From positions 1 to 6,830 of the forward strand of contig JAEZMP010000566.1 of the NCBI GenBank assembly GCA_023442215.1: a stretch of 6,830 nucleotides of DNA, given 5' to 3'. The position numbers and the translations under genes are program-made. Source of the DNA: Pseudomonadota bacterium. Its GTDB lineage: Bacteria; Pseudomonadota; Alphaproteobacteria; Rhizobiales; Segnochrobactraceae. Of the stretch, positions 1 to 5,301 are shown one piece after another. Numbering within the stretch: position 1 is the first letter of the stretch; each line of letters opens with the position of its first letter. A model generated the notes under the pieces. The model worked only from the letters and a program-made list of their open reading frames with translations. It had not been told where the DNA came from and did no database searches.

Positions 1-404
1 ATCAGCATCGCCGTCGGCTGGCAGAGCACCGTGACCTCGACGCGGGGATTGGAGCGGGCGAAGCGCGCGAGGATCTCCGGCAGGAAGCGGTCGGCATAAT
101 CGTCGGGGATGCCGAAGCGCAGCCGGCCGGTCAGTTCGTGCTCGTCGAAAGCCGCGAGCGTCTCGTCGTTGAGCTGAACGATGCGCCGGGCATAGGCGAG
201 CAGGCGCTCACAATCTTCGGTGAGACGGGACTGGCGGCCGTCGCGGGAGAAGATCGGCCGGCCGATTCGCTCCTCCAGCCGTCGCATCTGCATGGAGACC
301 GCAGACTGGGTCTTGTGGACCGCATCCGCCGCGCGCGTGAAACTGCCGGATTCGGCGATCGCGACGAAGGTTCGCAACTGATCGAGATCGAGCACCGGGG
401 CCAT
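1..404 (-). CDS. LysR-family transcriptional regulator, LsrB/VtlR/LrhA-like (N-terminal part, cut by window edge)
   Basis: Reading leftwards from ATG at 404, 134 codons are visible before the window ends; full LysR proteins run about 300 residues. Residues 6-65 form the winged helix-turn-helix, with the recognition segment around 20-40 (SFTRAADAVHKTQSAVSMQM) and the typical LTEDCERLL end. The effector-binding domain begins near residue 92 (LTGRLRFGIPDDYADRFLP). The GxPDDYxxRFLPEIL stretch and TQSAVSMQMRRLEE resemble, from memory, the LsrB/VtlR/LrhA subgroup; this subgroup assignment is inference. Cys65 and Cys128 are present in the visible part. A second in-frame ATG lies at 410, but AGGG sits 8 nt before the 404 ATG, so 404 is preferred. 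It is divergent from the DUF1127 gene at 648, so it probably autoregulates and controls that neighbour from the shared gap. LysR assignment is secure. Confidence 0.93.
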   Translation of the reverse strand, partial: MAPVLDLDQLRTFVAIAESGSFTRAADAVHKTQSAVSMQMRRLEERIGRPIFSRDGRQSRLTEDCERLLAYARRIVQLNDETLAAFDEHELTGRLRFGIPDDYADRFLPEILARFARSNPRVEVTVLCQPTAML

Positions 405-561
405 GGGCATCACCCTGTTTGGACGTCACCGTGTCCTGAAACGGCTTCCCGGCGAGCCGCAAGCCTGCCGGCGCCGGGCATTTCGCGTGTGATTCCGGGC
501 CACAGAGCGCGCCGCTCGGCCTCAGATCAACGTCTCTTATGGATGACATTACAAACATTCG

Positions 562-574
562 TTGGACTGATCAA
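562..574. promoter_or_regulatory. Candidate LysR binding box (T-N11-A) in the divergent control region
   Basis: The gap 405-647 between the LysR and DUF1127 genes has one relatively AT-rich patch (about 536-580). Within it TTGGACTGATCAA has the LysR-type form TTG-N7-CAA, i.e. T-N11-A with a short dyad. A wider inverted repeat, GACATT (545-550) and AATGTC (573-578), frames it. On the minus strand TTGATC (574-569), 17 nt, TAATGT (551-546) could be a weak promoter for the LysR gene, so the box would overlap its own -35. No convincing promoter for the DUF1127 gene was found. Short motifs like this occur by chance; the placement is what makes it worth noting. Confidence 0.35.
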
Positions 575-647
575 TGTCGCACGGGCATCGTCCGATCGTC
601 GGCGCAGGCATCGTGTCGCCCGACCATCATCAGGAAGGACCAGGACC

Positions 648-1034
648 ATGTTCGCCCCCGCCCCCTCGTCGCGTCTCTCACGGCTCGGTTCCTCCGCCGT
701 CGGCGGTCTGCGCGTGGTGGCCAAGGCCATCGGCGCCTTCCTGGAGGCCGCGCGAAACCGCCGGGAGGCGCGCGCGCTGCTGACGATGGACGACTGCATG
801 CTGCGCGACATCGGCATCACGCGCGGCGATGTCCACGCCGCGCTCGCGTCGGCGCCACGGCGCGATCCGACGGCCCGGCTGCGCATCCTCGCGGTGGAAC
901 GGCGCGCGGCCGCCAAGGCGGCATTGCGCGAGCGATATCCCGATGCCGGCCTGCTGGACGCCTTCCTGGCGAGCCGCAAGATCGTGCGCGAAAGCCGCGC
1001 GACGGACAACTCGGACTGCTCCAATACCCTCTGA
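648..1034 (+). CDS. DUF1127 domain protein with long C-terminal extension
   Basis: A 128-residue protein starting at ATG 648 with a clear ribosome site AGGAAGGA at 632-639. Residues about 24-65 match the DUF1127 pattern: an Arg-rich helix (RNRREARALL, 36-45), then MDDCMLRDIGITRGDV (47-62), the family's 'L-x-D-I-G-[LI]-x-R-x-D' core. Most DUF1127 proteins are about 45-75 residues; this one carries some 63 more residues (66-128), rich in Arg and Ala and probably helical, including ERRAAAKAALRERYPDAGLLDAF. There is no signal peptide or membrane segment. Small DUF1127 proteins in Agrobacterium and Rhodobacter have been linked to RNA binding and phosphate signalling; that role is not shown here. 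It is divergent from a LysR gene and may be its target. The reading frame stays open upstream to 138, but the ribosome site and family match fix the start at 648. Confidence 0.88.
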   Translation: MFAPAPSSRLSRLGSSAVGGLRVVAKAIGAFLEAARNRREARALLTMDDCMLRDIGITRGDVHAALASAPRRDPTARLRILAVERRAAAKAALRERYPDAGLLDAFLASRKIVRESRATDNSDCSNTL

Positions 1035-1043
1035 GCGAACACG

Positions 1044-1069
1044 GCGGCCCCGGCGCAGGCGGGGGCCGC
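1044..1069 (+). terminator. GC hairpin just after the DUF1127 gene
   Basis: GCGGCCCC (1044-1051) pairs perfectly with GGGGCCGC (1062-1069) around a 10-nt loop, 9 nt after the stop codon. No T-run follows, so it may act as an end-protecting or weak terminator stem rather than a classic intrinsic terminator. Its position right after a gene end supports this. Confidence 0.45.
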
Positions 1070-1079
1070 GATAGACCGC

Positions 1080-1119
1080 TTCGGCCCGGTCGCGTCAGGT
1101 CCTTTCACCGGGATCCGAA
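1080..1119. terminator. Second hairpin in the convergent gap
   Basis: TTCGGCCCGGT (1080-1090) pairs with ACCGGG (1107-1112) and CCGAA (1115-1119), an 11-bp stem with a 2-nt bulge (AT, 1113-1114) and a 16-nt loop. It lies between the first hairpin and the perfect 15-bp hairpin of the same gap. It lacks a T-run; its role as part of a transcription-end zone is inferred from position only. Confidence 0.3.
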
Positions 1120-1151
1120 CGAACAGGCGCCGGTGCAACCGGAACTGCTTC

Positions 1152-1187
1152 ATGACCTCGCCGGGCGGAAAAGCCCGGCGAGGTCAT
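1152..1187. terminator. Perfect 15-bp hairpin between convergent genes, overlapping the GNAT stop codon
   Basis: ATGACCTCGCCGGGC (1152-1166) and GCCCGGCGAGGTCAT (1173-1187) are exact reverse complements around a 6-nt loop (GGAAAA on +, TTTTCC on -). It is the strongest local hairpin in the window. The stop codon of the acetyltransferase (TGA, 1186-1184 on -) is inside the stem. The dyad would work from both sides, fitting a shared terminator for DUF1127 (+) and the acetyltransferase (-). No T-run follows on either strand. Confidence 0.6.
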
Positions 1188-1657
1188 TTGCATTGAAGGT
1201 CCCTGTAGAGCACCCGCACGGGCTTTCCGCCGGAAACGGCCGCTTCGACCTCGCTCCAGCCCGCCTTGCGGTAGAGCCCAGCGGCGTCCTCGGTGTAGAG
1301 CCATAGCCGCTCCACACCCTCCGCGCGCGCCGAGGCTTCCAGCGCTGCGATCAGGCGCAGCGCATGCCCGCACCCGCGGAATCGCGCGTCGACGAAGAGA
1401 TCGCCGAGCCAGGGCCCGAGATCCGGCCGGCCTTCGAGATCGTTGCTCAGCAGGGAAACCATGCCGACGGGCTCGCCTTCGGCAAGAAGCACCAGCGTGC
1501 GAAGCATCGGGGAGCCAGCGACGAGATGGTCGCGCTCGTAGCGGATGACCTCCTCGACGGGCACGCCCCGCTCCCTGAAGAAGCCGCTCCACCGCCATGT
1601 CGCGGTCGTCACAGCCAGATCGGGCCGCTCGCAGGTGGAAACGATACGATAGCGCAT
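1184..1657 (-). CDS. GNAT-family N-acetyltransferase
   Basis: A 157-residue protein of usual GNAT size. Motif A is clear at residues 84-104: LGDLFVDARFRGCGHALRL, where R-F-R-G-C-G is the acetyl-CoA pyrophosphate-binding R-x-x-G-x-G loop. Motif B follows at 118-134 (LWLYTEDAAGLYRKAGW), with the Tyr often used as general acid in the family. The beta-strand before it (LVLLAEGEPVGMVSLL, 55-70) is the usual 'own-property, GxVxL' strand. The substrate cannot be told from the sequence. The frame is open upstream to 1762, but that extra stretch (Pro/Gly-rich) does not look like GNAT sequence and runs through a hairpin, so ATG 1657 is chosen; a weak GGA lies 6 nt before it. It follows gshA by 120 bp on the same strand, with a hairpin between, so co-transcription is uncertain. 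Confidence 0.88.
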   Translation of the reverse strand: MRYRIVSTCERPDLAVTTATWRWSGFFRERGVPVEEVIRYERDHLVAGSPMLRTLVLLAEGEPVGMVSLLSNDLEGRPDLGPWLGDLFVDARFRGCGHALRLIAALEASARAEGVERLWLYTEDAAGLYRKAGWSEVEAAVSGGKPVRVLYRDLQCK

Positions 1658-1680
1658 CTTGAATCCGGTGCAGTTCCCCG

Positions 1681-1706
1681 CCGACCGGAGGATATCATCC
1701 GGTCGG
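1681..1706. terminator. 9-bp hairpin between gshA and the acetyltransferase gene
   Basis: CCGACCGGA (1681-1689) and TCCGGTCGG (1698-1706) are exact reverse complements around an 8-nt loop. It begins about 70 nt after the gshA stop and ends 23 nt before the acetyltransferase start. It could end or attenuate transcription from gshA, or act as a leader structure for the next gene. No T-run follows on the minus strand. Confidence 0.35.
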
Positions 1707-1767
1707 AAGCGACCCGGACCATCAGGGCAAGGCGGGTTCGCCGATGCGGTCCCGGCCCGCATCCGGT

Positions 1768-1786
1768 TCAGAAGGCCTCAGAAGGC
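1768..1786. repeat. Short tandem repeat across the gshA stop codon
   Basis: TCAGAAGGC occurs at 1768-1776 and 1778-1786 with one base between, period 10. On the minus strand this is GCCTTCTGA twice, so the end of gshA (Ala-Phe-stop) is repeated directly after the stop, out of frame. It probably arose by a small slippage duplication; no function is implied. Confidence 0.6.
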
Positions 1787-3145
1787 GTATTCGGCGAATG
1801 CGCGGCTGATATCGCCGTTCCAGGCCCCGTCGAATTCCGTCAGCATCCGGCGGGCCGGCGTGCCCTTATCCAGGGCCTCGTCGAGCGGGGCGAGGAAGCC
1901 GGTCTCGTCGGCGCCCTCGCGGTTCAGCCGGGCGCGGCGGGCGAGGCCGCCGCGGGCGATCTCCACCGCATCGCGGGCGAGATCGCGGACCGTGCGGTTG
2001 CGGAACGGCGCGTCGAGCCCCTGGCGCGGAACGGACTGGCGCAGCGCATCGCGCTCCTCGGCGCTCCACTCGCGGACCATCTCGGCCGCCTGGCCGATGG
2101 CGGTCTCGTCATAGAGCAGCCCGACCCAGAACGCCGGCAGCGCCACGATGGAGCGCCACGGCCCGCCATCGGCGCCGCGCATTTCCAGAAACCGCTTCAG
2201 GCGCACGTCCGGAAACACGGTGGAGACGTGGTTGGTCCAGTCGCCCATGTTGGGCAATTCGCCGGGCAGCCCCGGAAGGCGGCCCTTGAGGAAGTCGCGG
2301 AAGCTCTGGCCGGCGACGTCGATGTAGCGGTCGCCGCGCTTGACGAAATACATCGGCACGTCGAGCACCCAGTCGATATAGCGCTCGAAGCCGAAGCCGT
2401 CCTCGAAGGCGAACGGCAATCCGCCCGCCCGGTTGTTGTCGGTGTCGTGCCAGATCTGGCCGCGGAAGGATTCGTAGCCGTTCGGCCGACCCTCGGTGAA
2501 CGGCGAGTTCGCGAACAGGGCCGTGGCGACCGGCTGCAGCGCGAGACCGACCCGCATCTTGCGGACCATGTCGGCCTCGTCGCCATAGTCGAGATTCACC
2601 TGGATGGTGCAGGTGCGGTACATCATGTCGAGGCCGAGGGTGCCGACCTTCGGCATGTAGCCGGACATGATGGCGTAGCGCGATTTCGGCATCCGCGGCG
2701 TTTCGGCCAGCGTCCAGACCGGGGAGAAGCCGAGACCGAGGAAGCCGATGCCGAGCGGCCCGGCGATCTCGCGCACCTGGGCGAGGTGGGCGTTGGTCTC
2801 GGCGCAGGTCTGGTGCAGGGTCTCGAGCGGTGCGCCGGAAAGCTCGAACTGCCCGCCGGGCTCGAGGCTGATGGCGCCGCCGCCGGTGGGATCGACGAGC
2901 CCGATGATCTTGCCGGCGTCGAGAATCGGCTCCCAGCCGAGCAATCCCTCCATGCCGCGCAACAGCGCCTCGATGCCTCGCGGCCCGTCATAGGCGACGG
3001 GCGAAAGATCGTGCACATGGAACCCGAACTTCTCGTGCTCGGTGCCGATGCGCCAGCGCTCGCGCGGCTTGGAGCCGTCTTCGAACCAGGCGATCAGGGC
3101 ATCCATGCCTTCGATCGGGGAATTGTCGAGGGTATCACGCGCCAT
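1778..3145 (-). CDS. gshA: Glutamate-cysteine ligase, plant/proteobacterial type (first step of glutathione synthesis)
   Basis: A 455-residue cytosolic enzyme that joins L-glutamate and L-cysteine with ATP (EC 6.3.2.2), giving gamma-glutamylcysteine for GshB. It belongs to the GCS2, plant-like class, not the E. coli GshA class. Family marks in order: RIGTEHEKFGF (32-42), the Glu-rich ATP/metal site; SLEPGGQFELSGAP (93-106); RYAIMSGYMPK (156-166); MYRTCTIQVNLDY (175-187); and the FANSPF/GYESFRGQIW region (211-232). Length is normal for bacterial members. Only two Cys (114 and 179) are present, so the disulfide switch of plant enzymes cannot be assumed. ATG 3145 is the natural start (MARDTLDNSPIEG), although no good Shine-Dalgarno precedes it. 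It follows rsmE by 110 bp on the same strand; an rsmE-gshA pair is, from memory, common in alphaproteobacteria. Confidence 0.97.
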   Translation of the reverse strand: MARDTLDNSPIEGMDALIAWFEDGSKPRERWRIGTEHEKFGFHVHDLSPVAYDGPRGIEALLRGMEGLLGWEPILDAGKIIGLVDPTGGGAISLEPGGQFELSGAPLETLHQTCAETNAHLAQVREIAGPLGIGFLGLGFSPVWTLAETPRMPKSRYAIMSGYMPKVGTLGLDMMYRTCTIQVNLDYGDEADMVRKMRVGLALQPVATALFANSPFTEGRPNGYESFRGQIWHDTDNNRAGGLPFAFEDGFGFERYIDWVLDVPMYFVKRGDRYIDVAGQSFRDFLKGRLPGLPGELPNMGDWTNHVSTVFPDVRLKRFLEMRGADGGPWRSIVALPAFWVGLLYDETAIGQAAEMVREWSAEERDALRQSVPRQGLDAPFRNRTVRDLARDAVEIARGGLARRARLNREGADETGFLAPLDEALDKGTPARRMLTEFDGAWNGDISRAFAEYAF

Positions 3146-3209
3146 GGAACCGGCCGGCTGTCACGAGGGAACGGGACGAGGGGTGAACCCGCCCGGCCCG
3201 GAGCGCCGC

Positions 3210-3238
3210 ACGATAGCGACAGAGCGCTTTGGGTACAA
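3210..3238 (-). promoter_or_regulatory. Candidate promoter for gshA
   Basis: On the minus strand TTGTAC (3238-3233), a 17-nt spacer and TATCGT (3215-3210) form a moderate -35/-10 pair in the 110-bp gap after rsmE. Transcription would start about 60 nt before the gshA ATG. It is the best pair seen in that gap, but the -35 matches consensus only at TTG. A separate gshA promoter would allow redox control independent of rsmE. Confidence 0.3.
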
Positions 3239-3255
3239 ATGCCATTTCCACGCCT

Positions 3256-4005
3256 CTACTGCCAGTCGCCGAGCACGGCCTGCACCACCGCCAGCGCCGC
3301 GACCGCCGCCGTATCCGCCCGGAGAATGCGCGGCCCGAGCGGAATCGCGGTGACGAACCGCGCCGCCCTGAGGCGCGCACGCTCCTCCTCGGAGAACCCG
3401 CCTTCCGGGCCGATCAGCACCGCGAGCGGGCCGCGCGGCAGCGCAGAGAGCACCGGAAGCGGATTCGCCCCGGCGTCGCCCTCGTCGCAGAACACGATCC
3501 GGCGGTCCGGCTCCTCGGCCGGCCAGCGATCGAGCAGCGTGGTGAAATCCACCGTCTCCAGTACCGAGGGCACGGCGATGACGCCGCATTGCTCACACGC
3601 TTCGATGACGTTCGCGCGCATCCGGTCGAGATTGACCCGGCTCGCCTGGGTCCGCCGGGTCATCACCGGACGCAGCCGGCCCGCGCCCATCTCCACCGCC
3701 TTCTGCACCCCATAATCGAGCCGGGCGTGCTTCAGCGGCGCGAACAGGAAATCGATGTCCGGCGCCGGCGTCTGCGGACGGATTTCGGCGTCCACGGCAA
3801 GGCGGCACCGCTTGCGGTCGGCATCCGACACCACGGCGCGCCATTCGCCGTCGCGGCCGTTGAACACGAGAAGCCCGTCGCCCGCGCGCTTGCGCAGCAC
3901 GTTGAGGAGATAGTTCGCCTGATCGCGCGTCGCCTCGATCTCCGCCCCGGCGGCGAGCGGCGCCTCGACGTACAGGCGGGTGGAGAGGAAATCGGCACGT
4001 GCCAT
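3256..4005 (-). CDS. rsmE: 16S rRNA (uracil-1498-N3)-methyltransferase
   Basis: A 249-residue SPOUT methyltransferase that makes m3U1498 in helix 44 of 16S rRNA, on the assembled 30S subunit, using S-adenosylmethionine. The N-terminal PUA-like domain covers about 1-75 (NYLLNVLRKRAGD, 31-43). The catalytic domain has KAVEMGAGRLRPVMTRRT (102-119), EACEQCG (135-141), GPEGGFSEEE (199-208) and the trefoil-knot SAM loop LGPRILRADTAAVAAL (223-238). The last motif has RxDTA where many homologues have RxETA. The frame extends 12 codons upstream to 4041, but AGGA at 6 nt before ATG 4005 and the family-like start MARADFLSTRLYV decide for 4005. Upstream lies the palindrome-rich spacer after gpsA; downstream is gshA. 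Confidence 0.96.
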   Translation of the reverse strand: MARADFLSTRLYVEAPLAAGAEIEATRDQANYLLNVLRKRAGDGLLVFNGRDGEWRAVVSDADRKRCRLAVDAEIRPQTPAPDIDFLFAPLKHARLDYGVQKAVEMGAGRLRPVMTRRTQASRVNLDRMRANVIEACEQCGVIAVPSVLETVDFTTLLDRWPAEEPDRRIVFCDEGDAGANPLPVLSALPRGPLAVLIGPEGGFSEEERARLRAARFVTAIPLGPRILRADTAAVAALAVVQAVLGDWQ

Positions 4006-4054
4006 GGCGGATCCTGTCGAAGCGAGGCGCTGCGGATTCAAAACATTGGCTCCA

Positions 4055-4102
4055 GAGCGCCTTCCGATCTGACGGAAACATCAGATCGGAAAGAAAGCGT
4101 TC
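4055..4102. repeat. Palindromic intergenic element A
   Basis: The core TTCCGATCTGA (4062-4072) pairs perfectly with TCAGATCGGAA (4081-4091) around an 8-nt loop. Outside it GAGCGC (4055-4060) pairs with GCGTTC (4097-4102) with one G-T pair, leaving an unpaired bulge (4061 against 4092-4096). This nested form, with arms of GAGC plus a TTCCGATC-like core, resembles dispersed intergenic palindromes of Hyphomicrobiales genomes (from memory). It lies 50 bp upstream of the rsmE start. CGGATTCAA flanks it on the left (4033-4041) and right (4103-4111). Confidence 0.7.
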
Positions 4103-4117
4103 CGGATTCAAGAGCTT

Positions 4118-4165
4118 GAGCCTTCCGTCCCGTTCAGCTCGGTTCGGTCTGAACGGGATAGGCTC
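4118..4165. repeat. Palindromic intergenic element B, ending in the gpsA stop
   Basis: TCCCGTTCAG (4128-4137) pairs perfectly with CTGAACGGGA (4149-4158) around an 11-nt loop, and outer GAGCC (4118-4122) pairs with GGCTC (4161-4165), separated by short unpaired pieces. The architecture (GAGC arm, interruption, GC core) repeats that of element A, but the core differs. The right arm touches the first base of the gpsA stop codon (4167-4165 on -). A third small dyad, TCAAGAGCTTGA (4108-4119), joins elements A and B. It may also act as the gpsA transcript end; there is no T-run. Confidence 0.7.
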
Positions 4166-5178
4166 TAGGCGTGCTCGCGCTTGAGCGGGCGGGCGAGCAG
4201 GCTGGCCATCACCTCGTCCACGGACACCCGGCCCTCGACCAGGCCGGCGACCGCCTCGGTCACCGGCAGGTCCACCCCGAGGCGGCGCGCGATGGCGACG
4301 GCGACCGGCGCGGTCTTGGCGCCCTCGACCAGGGGACCGGATTCCTCAGGCCCCTGGACCGCGCGGCCTTCGCCAAGCGCGATGCCGTAGGCGAAATTGC
4401 GCGATTGCCGGCTCGACGTGGTGAGGAACAGGTCGCCGAGCCCCGACAGGCCGGTGAGCGTCTCCGCCCGCCCGCCGAGGGCGACGGCGAGGCGGACGAG
4501 TTCGGCGAAGGCGCGGGCGACGAGCGCGGCCTGGGCGCTGGCGCCGAGGCCGCGGCCGACCACCACCCCGCTCGCGATGGCGAGCACGTTCTTCAGGGCA
4601 CCGCCGACCTCGACGCCGATGACGTCGTCAGACGCATAGGGCCGGAACGAGGGGCCGGCGAAGGCCGCGGCGACGGCATCCGCCAGGGCGATATCGGCGG
4701 CGGCGACGGTGACGGCGGTCGGAAGACCGCGGGCGACGTCGACGGCGAAGCTCGGCCCCGAAAGCACCGCCGGCACCGCGGCCGGGGCGACCTCGGCGAG
4801 CACATCGGCGAGTAGCCGGCCGGTTCCCGCCTCGAACCCCTTGGCGGAGAGCACCACCGGAGTTCCGGGACGGAGCCGGCCCGCGAGATCGGCCGCGACC
4901 GCCCGGGTGGTCTGCGCGGGGGTGGCGAGCACCACGAAATCGCAGGCGGCCGCCTCGTCGAGATCGAGGGTCGCGGCGACCGGCGGATCGAGCCGGATGC
5001 CTGGCAGGTGGCGCGGGTTCTCGCCGGAGAGATTGATCGCCGCGACGGTCGCGGGATCGCGCGCCCACAGCAGCGGCCGCCGCCCGGCGCGGGCCGCCGC
5101 GAGCGCGAGCGCGGTTCCCCAGGCCCCGCCGCCGACGATGCCGACCGTTTCCACCCGCGGCGGTTCAGGATGCGTCAC
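4165..5178 (-). CDS. gpsA: Glycerol-3-phosphate dehydrogenase [NAD(P)+]
   Basis: A 337-residue cytosolic enzyme that reduces dihydroxyacetone phosphate to sn-glycerol 3-phosphate (EC 1.1.1.94), the entry to phospholipid synthesis. The N-terminal Rossmann fold has GIVGGGAWGTALA (13-25) and LATPAQ (84-89). Then come SAKGFE (111-116), SGPSFAVDVARGLPTAV (140-156), GGALKNVLAI (192-201) with the family's catalytic Lys at 196, GLSGLGDLFLT (243-253) and TSSRQSRNF (254-262). The frame is open to another GTG at 5190. The GTG at 5178 is preferred because GGAGG (5188-5184) sits 5 nt before it, while nothing useful precedes 5190. It follows tsaD by 123 bp on the same strand. Length is normal and all key motifs are intact. 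A GTG start may lower expression somewhat. Confidence 0.96.
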   Translation of the reverse strand: MTHPEPPRVETVGIVGGGAWGTALALAAARAGRRPLLWARDPATVAAINLSGENPRHLPGIRLDPPVAATLDLDEAAACDFVVLATPAQTTRAVAADLAGRLRPGTPVVLSAKGFEAGTGRLLADVLAEVAPAAVPAVLSGPSFAVDVARGLPTAVTVAAADIALADAVAAAFAGPSFRPYASDDVIGVEVGGALKNVLAIASGVVVGRGLGASAQAALVARAFAELVRLAVALGGRAETLTGLSGLGDLFLTTSSRQSRNFAYGIALGEGRAVQGPEESGPLVEGAKTAPVAVAIARRLGVDLPVTEAVAGLVEGRVSVDEVMASLLARPLKREHA

Positions 5179-5183
5179 GGCGA

Positions 5184-5188
5184 CCTCC
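5184..5188 (-). promoter_or_regulatory. Ribosome binding site deciding the gpsA start
   Basis: On the minus strand GGAGG is followed by 5 nt and GTG at 5178. The alternative GTG at 5190 would place this site inside the coding region and has only GC palindrome sequence before it (GCCGGCGCGCCGGC, 5192-5205). Confidence 0.7.
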
Positions 5189-5301
5189 ACGGCCGGCGCG
5201 CCGGCGCGGCACCTGCTTCAGGTTCGAGAGCGTGCACACGTCACCGCCGTCAGATCGCCTCGATCCGACCGGCACGGGCTGCGGAACGGGTGCCGCGCGC
5301 A

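Noticed and set aside
405..647. An AbcR-type small RNA gene in the slot beside the LysR gene
   Set aside because: From memory, AbcR genes sit beside lsrB/vtlR in rhizobia and Brucella, but no hairpin plus T-run and no CTCCC-type anti-ribosome-site loop was found on either strand here.
527..1153. A 208-codon open frame on - opposite the DUF1127 gene
   Set aside because: It is antisense to the DUF1127 gene, which has a ribosome site and a family match; the frame is Arg/Ala-rich and begins in the loop-side of the convergent hairpin region.
1364..3715. A 783-codon open frame on + opposite gshA and parts of its neighbours
   Set aside because: It is antisense to clear family members (GNAT, GshA, RsmE), has low-complexity Arg/Ala/Gly/His composition and no recognisable domain. 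GC-rich genes often leave the opposite strand open.
4061..4091. CTTCCGATCT and AGATCGGAA look like the ends of Illumina adapters, suggesting an assembly artefact
   Set aside because: The bases outside do not continue into adapter sequence, and both pieces are arms of one perfect 11-bp palindrome in an intergenic spacer, which a natural repeat explains better.
3229..4119. A 296-codon open frame on + opposite rsmE
   Set aside because: Antisense to RsmE, with no ribosome site and His/Arg-rich composition without domain signal.
5192..5205. GCCGGCGCGCCGGC, a perfect 14-bp palindrome before gpsA, as an operator or terminator
   Set aside because: It is pure GC with no loop or T-run and could arise by chance at this composition. 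A 6-bp dyad CGGCAC/GTGCCG at 5270-5295 after tsaD was also judged too weak to call.
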